This document shows, in pieces, positions 5,975-11,214 of a DNA stretch of 11,214 nt. Numbering within the stretch: position 1 is the first letter of the stretch; every line of letters starts with the position of its first letter. The position numbers and the translations under genes were made by a program. Under the pieces are notes generated by a model. That model was not told the DNA's origin. It worked only from the letters and a program-made list of their open reading frames with translations, and made no database searches. Source of the DNA: Nitrososphaerales archaeon TH703 (GTDB lineage: Archaea > Thermoproteota > Nitrososphaeria > Nitrososphaerales > Nitrososphaeraceae); the NCBI GenBank assembly GCA_014523525.1, contig JAATVL010000275.1, positions 1-11,214 on the forward strand. Direction: 5' to 3'.

Positions 5975-7282
5975 TCAAGGATTAAGCCTAGCCATTGTTC
6001 TTGGAAAGAGTACACATTCCTTAATGTCTTCCAAGTTAATTATCCATCTGACCAATCTCTCAATACCTATACCGAAACCTCCATGAGGCACGGATCCATA
6101 TTTTCTAAGGTCCAAGTACCATGAATAAGAATCCATGTTTAGACCTTCTTTTTTAATCCTAGATTTCAACAATGTTATATTTTCCTCTCTCATACCGCCA
6201 CTGCTTACCTCACCAAACCCTTCGGGCAAAAGTAAATCCGCAGTAAGGGCAATTCCTTGTCTTTCCGGGTCTTCCTTTACATAGAATGGTTTAACTTGGA
6301 GTGGGTATCCGTATACGAAGACAGGATTCCTACGATCCTTTGTAAGTAGCTTCTCAGAGTCTATATTCAGATCGTCTCCCCATTCAATTTTTCTAGTCAC
6401 CTCTCCATCTTGAATCTTGATGTCATTTGAACAAAGAATGTCAATTGCTTGACTGTAACTCAATTTATCAAATGGTTCTTTCATTTGATTCAAAGTTAGT
6501 ATGTCTCGATTCAAAAATATTAGCTCTTGATTTCTATCTTTTGTTACGTGTCTAATTAAATGAATTAGTAATTTTTCTTGAATTGAAAACAAATCTTTCA
6601 TAGTTATCCAAGGGGCTTCTGCCTCCAGGTGCAGGTATTCTGCAAGGTGTCTTAGAGTCCTTGATTTTTCAGCCCTAAACGAAGGACCTATCGTCCAGAC
6701 TGGCCCTAATGAAAAAATTAAAGCCTCTAAGTATAGTTGAGCACTTTGAGATAAAAATGCCTCATCTTTAAAGTACTTTACAGGGAAAAGGGTTGAACCG
6801 CCTTCCACTGCACTCTTGACTAACGTTGGTGTTGTAACTTCAATCCAATCATTTTCAACAAACCAGTTGCGCAACTTTTCAAGAACTGTTGCTCTTATCT
6901 TTGCGATTGTAATCATCTTCCTTGTACGTAGAGTCAAGTGTCTATAATCTAGTAATAATTCTGTACTTTGATATTCTCTAATTGGAAAATCATTGTTTGC
7001 TAAACTGTAAATCTTTACATCATTTCCTCTAATCTCATAGCCACCTTCCTTTGCTCTTTCATCTTTGAACAGGATCCCTTGGACCTCTAAGGAAGATTCT
7101 ATCGTAAGCTCCTGCACAGTTGTACTAGGAACCACACATTGAATTATTCCGCCACGATCGTCTCTCATAATGATGAAAGCTTTATCCTTTTGTCTACGTA
7201 ATCTGTATACCCATCCTCTTATTCTGATTTCTTTACCTAGAAATTCTTCTTTTTTGATTTCACTAATCCTATGGTACTTCAA
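5975..7282 (-). CDS. asnS: Asparaginyl-tRNA synthetase (class IIb)
   Basis: AsnRS attaches asparagine to tRNA(Asn). From the chosen start it has 435 residues. An N-terminal OB-fold anticodon-binding domain (about 16-100, with IRGWVYRLRRQKD) precedes the class II core: FLSQSAQLYLEA around 176-187, motif 2 FRAEKSRTLRHLAE at 202-215, and motif 3 GGFGIGIERLV at 401-411. The ending YLDLRKYGSVPHGGFGIG and motif 2 match archaeal AsnRS rather than AspRS. Presence of the OB domain argues against the archaeal asparagine-synthetase paralogue that lacks it. The frame extends to a TTG at 7327, but this lies upstream of the TATA box. The TTG at 7282 lies about 28 nt below that box and gives MKYHRISEIK, so it is the likely start. 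Divergent from the Rieske gene. Confidence 0.92.
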   Translation of the reverse strand: MKYHRISEIKKEEFLGKEIRIRGWVYRLRRQKDKAFIIMRDDRGGIIQCVVPSTTVQELTIESSLEVQGILFKDERAKEGGYEIRGNDVKIYSLANNDFPIREYQSTELLLDYRHLTLRTRKMITIAKIRATVLEKLRNWFVENDWIEVTTPTLVKSAVEGGSTLFPVKYFKDEAFLSQSAQLYLEALIFSLGPVWTIGPSFRAEKSRTLRHLAEYLHLEAEAPWITMKDLFSIQEKLLIHLIRHVTKDRNQELIFLNRDILTLNQMKEPFDKLSYSQAIDILCSNDIKIQDGEVTRKIEWGDDLNIDSEKLLTKDRRNPVFVYGYPLQVKPFYVKEDPERQGIALTADLLLPEGFGEVSSGGMREENITLLKSRIKKEGLNMDSYSWYLDLRKYGSVPHGGFGIGIERLVRWIINLEDIKECVLFPRTMARLNP

Positions 7283-7306
7283 TTGTGTATTTACGACACA
7301 AACGAT

Positions 7307-7314
7307 CTTTATAA
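7307..7314 (-). promoter_or_regulatory. TATA box of asnS
   Basis: TTATAAAG on the minus strand is centred about 28 nt before the TTG start at 7282. It places the start downstream of the longest open frame. Confidence 0.6.
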
Positions 7315-7374
7315 TGATATTGTACAACCTAATCCTAGAACAGTAAAATAATTCATCTAAATATTAAAAATGAA

Positions 7375-7382
7375 TTTATACA
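7375..7382 (+). promoter_or_regulatory. TATA box of the Rieske gene
   Basis: TTTATACA is centred about 28 nt before the ATG at 7407; the mRNA should be leaderless or nearly so. Confidence 0.55.
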
Positions 7383-7406
7383 ATCGTGATAGTCTAGTAT
7401 TCAATA

Positions 7407-7742
7407 ATGGAATATAAAGTATGCAATAGTAAAGACCTTCCAAACAATTCAATGAAGGTGATATCTATCCAAGGTAGCAAGATACTTATGTGTAGATCTA
7501 ATAATCGATTATTCGCTTTGGATAATTCGTGCCCACATAGAGGAGCATCTCTTTCCAAAGGCGAAATAAAAGAAACAAAGATAATATGCTATATGCATGA
7601 TTTTGAATACGATCTAATTAGTGGAAAATTGTTACACATTCCGAGTAAGTGGAACGATCAAAATCCGAACTGGACAAAATCTGGTAATCTGTTACTCTTT
7701 CCAATATCTGAAAAAAATGGTGAAATATATATACGGCTATAA
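7407..7742 (+). CDS. Small Rieske-type [2Fe-2S] ferredoxin
   Basis: A 111-residue soluble protein that is essentially one Rieske domain. The two cluster-binding motifs are CPHRGASLSKG (Cys42, His44) and CYMHDFEYDL (Cys61, His64), so both Cys and both His ligands are present. There is no signal peptide or membrane segment and no second Cys pair in these loops, so it is not a bc1-type Rieske protein. It looks like ferredoxins that feed electrons to oxygenases or like NirD-type subunits. The partner enzyme is not in the window, so its role remains open. The start codon is ATG, about 28 nt after a TATA element. It converges on pcn with a 153-bp gap. Confidence 0.9.
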   Translation: MEYKVCNSKDLPNNSMKVISIQGSKILMCRSNNRLFALDNSCPHRGASLSKGEIKETKIICYMHDFEYDLISGKLLHIPSKWNDQNPNWTKSGNLLLFPISEKNGEIYIRL

Positions 7743-7814
7743 AAAAACTCATCGAAAAATCCTGTCCTTATTAATCGAGTTCTGCATAACTATGCATTCA
7801 TCGAGCTGTCTAGA

Positions 7815-7830
7815 CTTATTTTTGTTCATT
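7815..7830 (+). terminator. T-rich tract after the Rieske gene
   Basis: About 75 nt after the Rieske stop codon the plus strand reads TTATTTTTGTTCATTT. Archaeal RNA polymerase terminates on such U-rich stretches. A further T6 tract lies at 7880-7885. The rest of this convergent gap shows nothing else clear. Confidence 0.35.
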
Positions 7831-7889
7831 TACAAAGTTTCTTGATGACATTGTGCTTTAATATTTGATTTATTGATGATTTTTTATTA

Positions 7890-7905
7890 ACAGGACTAAT
7901 CCTGT
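7890..7905 (-). terminator. Short hairpin across the pcn stop codon
   Basis: ACAGGA (7890-7895), CTAA, TCCTGT (7900-7905) form a perfect 6-bp stem with a 4-nt loop containing the pcn stop codon. The sequence beyond is A-rich in the minus-strand transcript, so it is not a classical terminator; it may mark or protect the mRNA end. Confidence 0.3.
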
Positions 7906-8648
7906 ACTCTTGGAGCCAAATAGAAATGAATTCTTCCTACATTAGCTACTCTAAACTCTAATCTTAATGGCATTTTTGTAGAATATTCCAATACTAAAGA
8001 ACCTCCAGAGACACTTATAGCTTTTGTGATTTTTGATAGATAGTCCAAACTATATGTCGCCTTACTTTTTTCTTTGACCAGCAATTCCTCGAGACCTTCA
8101 CTAGCCTCCTCAATAACAATATCGGCTTCTCCAGAATCACTTTTACCAGAAAAGGTAATTTTCTTTTCATCAGATTCAATTGAAATGTATTCTGAGACTA
8201 CTTCAATATCGGACAATATCTTATCAAACGATGCTGGAGTCAATATTATCTTGGAATTGAAATTTAGTTTTGGCAAGGGAGTGGATCCTCCAGTACTTTC
8301 TATTAATCGCATTTTATACTCTCTCTTGTATCCATTTAGGATTTTGATGTGAAGCATACTGTTCTCTTCAACAGAAACTTCTACTGTATCTTTTTTTTCA
8401 GCTCTTTTCATCAATTTTGAAAACTCATCAATTCTAACTCCAAATTTTAGAGCTGCATCACACTCATAACCATCGAAAGCAGAGTTTGGCCAACTAATAT
8501 CAATTAATGCGACATGAGAAGGATCCATGCCTCTGAACGATAAACCTTCAACGGTGGCTTCAAAAGTAGCTTCATCTACCAATGTCGATATTGCTGAAGT
8601 TACTGCTTTCCATTCATCCGGCGTTTTTGTTTTTGCAAGAAATACCAA
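7896..8648 (-). CDS. pcn: DNA polymerase sliding clamp (PCNA)
   Basis: PCNA is the ring-shaped processivity clamp that tethers DNA polymerase, ligase, FEN1 and repair enzymes to DNA. The 250 residues fit the family. Clear signatures are STLVDEATF near 21-29, FRGMDPSHVALIDI at 38-51, the interdomain connecting loop around 118-130 (STPLPKLNF) and the C-terminal LAPRVQD, which binds partner proteins. The start codon is TTG, giving MVFLAKT, a usual PCNA N-terminus. No in-frame ATG exists before codon 41 (inside the first domain), and the frame closes with TAG immediately upstream, so the TTG is well supported. A TATA element lies about 33 nt upstream, leaving a leader of only several bases. It lies downstream of tfs in the same direction, but with its own promoter. 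Confidence 0.97.
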   Translation of the reverse strand: MVFLAKTKTPDEWKAVTSAISTLVDEATFEATVEGLSFRGMDPSHVALIDISWPNSAFDGYECDAALKFGVRIDEFSKLMKRAEKKDTVEVSVEENSMLHIKILNGYKREYKMRLIESTGGSTPLPKLNFNSKIILTPASFDKILSDIEVVSEYISIESDEKKITFSGKSDSGEADIVIEEASEGLEELLVKEKSKATYSLDYLSKITKAISVSGGSLVLEYSTKMPLRLEFRVANVGRIHFYLAPRVQD

Positions 8649-8677
8649 CTATATCAATCAACAGGCAGATTCAAAAG

Positions 8678-8685
8678 ATTTTAAA
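8678..8685 (-). promoter_or_regulatory. TATA box of pcn
   Basis: TTTAAAAT on the minus strand is centred about 33 nt before the TTG start, implying a very short leader. Confidence 0.5.
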
Positions 8686-8828
8686 CATTCCTATTTTTTA
8701 ATAGACAATTTGAGCGGAAAACATTAGATAATATGTTGTAAAATAATAAAATAAAATCATAGATTTTTGGAAATATATGTAATAATTTATATAATTGCTG
8801 GTTAAAGATTTCTCGAATTAGAGACAAA

Positions 8829-8847
8829 TGATCTTAGTAATAGATCA
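8829..8847 (-). terminator. Hairpin across the tfs stop codon
   Basis: TGATCT (8829-8834) and AGATCA (8842-8847) form a perfect 6-bp stem with a 7-nt loop, and the minus-strand arm includes the tfs TGA. Moderately T-rich minus-strand sequence follows. It could end the rpoL-tfs transcript. The 8649-8828 stretch is otherwise AT-rich and shows only the pcn promoter. Confidence 0.35.
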
Positions 8848-9162
8848 AGCATAATTTCTCCATGTATGGCTGCATTGTGTACATCTATAGAATTGGGTCG
8901 TAGCTTCGTCAGCCGATCTTGTTTGTAGCATCCACCAAAAGGCTGTGTTGTTTCCACATTTGGGACAATCAATACTTGTAGTTGGCAAGGCGCTAGGGCC
9001 TTTTTCCGATTCAACTATCTTGAGACTAGCTCCGCTTTGATCTATTAAAGGAATTGATTTGATTTCAATTTTTGCTTCTCTAAAACCACACTTTGGACAA
9101 ATTAAGATATTTTCCTCTATTCTTGGTTTCATCCTACTTTCACAATTTGGACAAAATTTCAA
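8845..9162 (-). CDS. tfs: Transcription factor S (TFS, TFIIS/RPB9-like)
   Basis: TFS stimulates cleavage of the nascent RNA by RNA polymerase and rescues backtracked complexes. The 105-residue protein has two zinc ribbons: N-terminal CPNC (Cys4, Cys7) with CPKC (Cys22, Cys25), and C-terminal CPKC (Cys66, Cys69) with CTQC (Cys94, Cys97). Between the last two pairs lies RSADEATT, whose Asp85-Glu86 is the acidic pair that reaches into the polymerase active site, so this copy should be cleavage-competent. The start is TTG, giving MKFCPNC, and it overlaps the rpoL stop by four bases (TTGA). No promoter is seen directly upstream, so it is presumably cotranscribed with rpoL and translated by reinitiation. 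Some archaea have several TFS paralogues; only this one is visible here. Confidence 0.95.
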   Translation of the reverse strand: MKFCPNCESRMKPRIEENILICPKCGFREAKIEIKSIPLIDQSGASLKIVESEKGPSALPTTSIDCPKCGNNTAFWWMLQTRSADEATTQFYRCTQCSHTWRNYA

Positions 9163-9455
9163 GCAGAATCAGCGCTCGTTTCTTTGTTTACTGTCGACTC
9201 GATCATATCTTTAACTTTAAGAACATTATTAGATGAGGTTTGTAATGCTTTGTGCAAAATCTCAAGCGGCTTGGATTTTTTTGTTACGATCCTAAAACTA
9301 AACTCCTCCTTTAATTGGTGTTTCAATACAACACCCGCAAACTCTACCTCCTTTTCGTTTAATAGTTCATGTTGCACAATGTATAAAATCGAAATATCTT
9401 CGCTAACCTTCAAATTGATTTCATTTGATTTATAATTTTCTAACTCCGCTTGCAT
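9159..9455 (-). CDS. rpoL: DNA-directed RNA polymerase subunit L (Rpo11/RPB11-like)
   Basis: RpoL pairs with RpoD to form the platform on which the archaeal RNA polymerase assembles. The 98 residues match the family: a first strand NEINLKVSED, a helix ILYIVQHELLNEKEVEFAGV containing the hallmark EVEFAG, a strand EEFSFRIVTK, and a long C-terminal helix starting KPLEILHKAL. After about residue 72 there is a C-terminal tail longer than in minimal homologues, polar and Ser/Thr/Lys-rich at its end. The ATG start lies 27 nt after a TATA element that overlaps the promoter of the divergent 169-residue gene. It is the first gene of a two-gene operon with tfs. Confidence 0.93.
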   Translation of the reverse strand: MQAELENYKSNEINLKVSEDISILYIVQHELLNEKEVEFAGVVLKHQLKEEFSFRIVTKKSKPLEILHKALQTSSNNVLKVKDMIESTVNKETSADSA

Positions 9456-9478
9456 AATAGAGACAACTACTTATTGAA

Positions 9479-9486
9479 GATATAAA
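9479..9486 (-). promoter_or_regulatory. TATA box of rpoL-tfs (overlaps a plus-strand TATA box)
   Basis: TTTATATC on the minus strand is centred about 27 nt before the rpoL ATG. It shares six bases with the TATA box of the divergent gene. Confidence 0.6.
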
Positions 9487-9488
9487 TT
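9481..9488 (+). promoter_or_regulatory. TATA box of the divergent 169-residue gene
   Basis: TATAAATT lies in the near-palindrome TATAAATTATA (9481-9491), centred about 24 nt before the TTG at 9508. One AT element thus appears to serve both directions. Confidence 0.55.
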
Positions 9489-9507
9489 ATACCATCTGCG
9501 AGGCTTA

Positions 9508-10017
9508 TTGCAGAGGAGCTTTATTTCAGATATTAAACTTGGTACATCTCACGAGACCATAAGCTCCAATGATACCATGACATTGAGTCTTGGTTTTAAA
9601 ATAGACGGCCTGATAAGAGAAATATTTTCCCAAAAAAATTGGGAAAGAGCATATGATAAACACGATAATGGATTCAGACTTGCTGTTCTACTAGAATTAA
9701 GGGTATGTAGAAAGACGGTTGACAATATCAAATTTGTAAGAAAGGCAGTACTATTTTGGACAAGAAATCCAAAATTATCATACAGAGTATGGATCTCGAT
9801 AATAAAGGACGAAACTCCTTATTATCCCCTCGCTATTGAGGAAGCAAAATCACTACTGTTTGATGTAACTAAATCTATAGTACTTGATAGCAATTTACTG
9901 AAAAAAGGAGAGAATCATATTCAGATCTCTATCAAGGTTTCTTGGGGAAAGCATGTTTATACGGAACCTTCAGAGTTGCGCGGAGAGACTAAACTTGTAA
10001 ATGTTAAAAAATTGTGA
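9508..10017 (+). CDS. Uncharacterised protein, 169 residues
   Basis: I do not recognise this family. The open frame is long, shows normal codon use and has a TATA element at the right distance before a TTG start, so it is very probably a real gene. The next in-frame ATG (codon 24) would leave 146 residues. No signal peptide, membrane segment, zinc motif or nucleotide-binding motif is seen. The middle is basic (LLELRVCRKTVDNIKFVRKA). The C-terminal third alternates hydrophobic and polar residues (HIQISIKVSWGKHVYTEP), as in a beta-sandwich edge. It is divergent from rpoL-tfs across 52 bp and shares their TATA region, so the two transcripts may be co-controlled. A role linked to transcription is only a guess from position. 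Confidence 0.8.
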   Translation: MQRSFISDIKLGTSHETISSNDTMTLSLGFKIDGLIREIFSQKNWERAYDKHDNGFRLAVLLELRVCRKTVDNIKFVRKAVLFWTRNPKLSYRVWISIIKDETPYYPLAIEEAKSLLFDVTKSIVLDSNLLKKGENHIQISIKVSWGKHVYTEPSELRGETKLVNVKKL

Positions 10018-10048
10018 ATTATTGATTCTTATCCTACTTTCGTCTTAC

Positions 10049-10056
10049 TATAAATA
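10049..10056 (+). promoter_or_regulatory. TATA box of the 48-residue gene
   Basis: TATAAATA is a near-ideal archaeal TATA box, centred 27 nt before the ATG at 10080. It is the main reason to believe in this small gene. Confidence 0.7.
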
Positions 10057-10079
10057 TAGTCGATTGTGATGAAAGACTA

Positions 10080-10226
10080 ATGGCAAAGTTTGATGGTGTC
10101 AAAGGTCAAGAATTATTGGATGTTGAAGAACAAAAGGACGAAATTACATTAATTTTCAAAGACAATCGATTTTTGTTTATTAAAATAGAAAACGGCAAGT
10201 TGATCTCTGATTCAGTACCAGAATAA
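10080..10226 (+). CDS. Small uncharacterised protein, 48 residues
   Basis: ATG at 10080, TAA at 10224-10226. The product starts MAKFDGVKGQELLDVEEQ and continues with two probable beta strands, EITLIFKD and RFLFIKIENGK, ending DSVPE. It is acidic overall and has no membrane segment, Cys or signal peptide. The strand-turn-strand pattern suggests a small beta fold, but I do not recognise the family. Support: a textbook TATA element exactly where a leaderless start requires it, codon use like the neighbours, and a neat fit between the 169-residue gene (62 bp before) and UDGb (63 bp after). It is easy to miss because of its size. Confidence 0.7.
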   Translation: MAKFDGVKGQELLDVEEQKDEITLIFKDNRFLFIKIENGKLISDSVPE

Positions 10227-10261
10227 ACTGGATTCAAGACGCTACTAACTATTCCACTGTA

Positions 10262-10269
10262 TTTTACAA
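10262..10269 (+). promoter_or_regulatory. Probable TATA box of the UDG gene
   Basis: TTTTACAA is centred about 24 nt before the TTG at 10290. It is weaker than the others. TTTAATAA directly before the TTG is an alternative, but it would start transcription about 20 nt inside the gene. Confidence 0.4.
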
Positions 10270-10289
10270 AAACTAATACTGTTTAATAA

Positions 10290-10964
10290 TTGACTAATTT
10301 GGTTACTATAGATAGTATTAACAGAGAAATCATCAATTGCACTCGTTGTAAGAGATTAGTTACATACACGCGGCTAGTCGGCAAAAATAAGGTCAAAAGA
10401 TTTTCAAATGAAGTATACTGGGCAAGACCAGTTACTGGATTTGGAGATACTGATGCAAATGTTCTAATTATTGGTCTAGCACCAGGAGCACATGGTGCCA
10501 ATAGAACTGGCAGACTCTTTACCGGGGACCACTCTGGACAGTGGCTAATGAGGGCTTTATATGAAACTGGTTTTTCAAATATCCCAAGAAGTACGTCGAC
10601 TGATGATGGCTTGATCCTGAATAATATTTTCATTAGTTCGTGTATCCGGTGTGCACCTCCATCAAATAAACCGCTGAATTCAGAATTAGCCAACTGTTCA
10701 AAGTATCTTATCGGTGAACAAGAATTATTGAAAAAAGTAAAGGTTGTAATAACACTGGGTCATACATCATTTCTAACATATTGTAAGATTAATGATTTGG
10801 GGAAATTAAAGTTCTATCATTTAGCCAATTACAGAGTAAATGACAGACATTTGATAGCATCATATCATCCTAGTCGACATAACACAAATACGCAGAGGCT
10901 AACGTGGGAGATGTGGGTGGAGGTTTTCAAATTAACCAAGATAATACTCTCAAATAATAATTAA
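10290..10964 (+). CDS. Uracil-DNA glycosylase, family 5 (UDGb)
   Basis: This enzyme removes uracil and some other deaminated bases from DNA and starts base-excision repair. The 224 residues fit family 5. Motif 1 is GLAPGAHGANRTGR at 62-75, followed by FTGDHSG; it lacks the polar catalytic residue of families 1 and 4, which is the UDGb hallmark. The second active-site motif is SYHPSRHNT at 191-199. Four cysteines suit the [4Fe-4S] cluster: Cys17 and Cys20 near the N-terminus, then Cys121 and Cys136, 14 residues apart (Cys118 is an extra). The start is TTG at 10290 or TTG at 10299; the TATA spacing slightly favours the first. Family 4 and 5 enzymes often bind PCNA, but I see no clear PIP box here. 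It probably has its own promoter. Confidence 0.93.
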   Translation: MTNLVTIDSINREIINCTRCKRLVTYTRLVGKNKVKRFSNEVYWARPVTGFGDTDANVLIIGLAPGAHGANRTGRLFTGDHSGQWLMRALYETGFSNIPRSTSTDDGLILNNIFISSCIRCAPPSNKPLNSELANCSKYLIGEQELLKKVKVVITLGHTSFLTYCKINDLGKLKFYHLANYRVNDRHLIASYHPSRHNTNTQRLTWEMWVEVFKLTKIILSNNN

Positions 10965-11011
10965 AGTCTAATGAAAATTGTACTATTGTATCGATAATCA
11001 AGGCTATATTG

Positions 11012-11017
11012 TTTTTT
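11012..11017 (+). terminator. T6 tract after the UDG gene
   Basis: A run of six T (within ATTGTTTTTTAATA) lies 48 nt after the UDG stop codon, a plausible archaeal U-tract terminator. The remaining gap up to 11124 is AT-rich with no further gene. Confidence 0.35.
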
Positions 11018-11094
11018 AATACGGAATCTTATTAATTATTTTGTAAAGAAAATAAATATTTCATCTATGAGTGTTAACTGAATTTCTGCAAACC

Positions 11095-11102
11095 ATTAAA
11101 AG
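11095..11102 (+). promoter_or_regulatory. Probable TATA box of the last gene
   Basis: ATTAAAAG is centred about 26 nt before the ATG at 11125. Confidence 0.4.
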
Positions 11103-11124
11103 ACAGTATTTCTTTTAAAAAGTT

Positions 11125-11214
11125 ATGATTGGTAAAGGGTATTTGTCAATATTGTTCACGGTGACAATTATTGTTGTACTTTCAATTTTCACTGCAAGTG
11201 CACAGACTGTTCCA
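11125..11214 (+). CDS. N-terminus of a secreted or membrane-anchored protein (3'-truncated)
   Basis: Only 30 codons are present before the window ends. They begin MIGKGYLSIL and form a classical Sec signal sequence: a short n-region with one Lys, a hydrophobic core of about 18 residues (ILFTVTIIVVLSIF) and a cleavage-like TASA-QT. The mature protein would start near QTVP. A TATA element lies at the right distance and the frame has no stop up to the edge. Function cannot be told. An uncleaved N-terminal anchor is also possible. Confidence 0.65.
   Translation, partial: MIGKGYLSILFTVTIIVVLSIFTASAQTVP

Noticed and set aside
5975..7282. Alternative annotation as aspartyl-tRNA synthetase
   Set aside because: Motif 2 (AEKSRTLRHLAE) and the YGSVPHGGFGIG ending follow AsnRS, not archaeal AspRS.
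7283..7327. 15-codon N-terminal extension of AsnRS from a TTG at 7327
   Set aside because: It contains the TATA box itself, so it would not be transcribed from that promoter; the TTG at 7282 gives a sensible protein of usual length.
8649..8844. Possible small ORFs in the AT-rich gap between tfs and pcn
   Set aside because: The only frames that follow TATA-like sequence encode 8 and 20 residues of low-complexity sequence; nothing beyond the pcn promoter is supported.

Overview
The window comes from an archaeon, most probably an ammonia-oxidising Nitrososphaeria (Thaumarchaeota) with an AT-rich genome. The evidence is the gene set: TFB, the transcript-cleavage factor TFS, RNA polymerase subunit L, a PCNA clamp, an ATP-dependent DNA ligase, ribosomal protein S25e, GatD, an archaeal-type AsnRS and a family 5 (UDGb) uracil-DNA glycosylase. 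Archaeal TATA boxes also lie about 24-33 nt before most start codons. The genus cannot be fixed from the sequence alone; a Nitrososphaera/Nitrosocosmicus-like organism is my best guess.

Layout. 1-1065 (+) is a 5'-truncated TFB paralogue. It converges on the ATP-dependent DNA ligase 1105-2862 (-). The ligase is divergent from S25e 2987-3316 (+). A gene-poor stretch, 3317-3872, holds several hairpins and what may be a decayed minus-strand gene. GatD follows at 3873-5246 (-), then a 363-bp promoter-rich gap, then a small stand-alone Lrp/AsnC ligand-binding protein (5610-5840, -) and AsnRS (5975-7282, -). Divergent from AsnRS is a small Rieske ferredoxin (7407-7742, +). PCNA (7896-8648, -) and the coupled pair rpoL-tfs (8845-9455, -) come next. 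Divergent from rpoL is an uncharacterised 169-residue protein (9508-10017, +). A 48-residue protein (10080-10226, +), UDGb (10290-10964, +) and the first 30 codons of a secreted or membrane protein (11125-11214, +) complete the window.

How the genes fit together. Nearly everything is information processing. TFB, RpoL and TFS act in initiation, core polymerase assembly and elongation rescue. PCNA, ligase and UDGb act in replication and base-excision repair. S25e, GatD and AsnRS act in translation. GatD together with AsnRS suggests that Gln-tRNA is made by transamidation while Asn-tRNA is charged directly. Genes are mostly single units with their own promoters; rpoL-tfs, joined by a 4-nt stop/start overlap, is the only clear operon.

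The strongest unifying observation is start-site architecture. Six of the 12 CDS whose starts fall in the window begin with TTG, and in five of these the TTG lies at or just after the position where transcription should begin. Leaderless translation from TTG therefore seems routine here, and it corrects the ends of several genes. I found no CRISPR array, tRNA, rRNA or intact insertion sequence.
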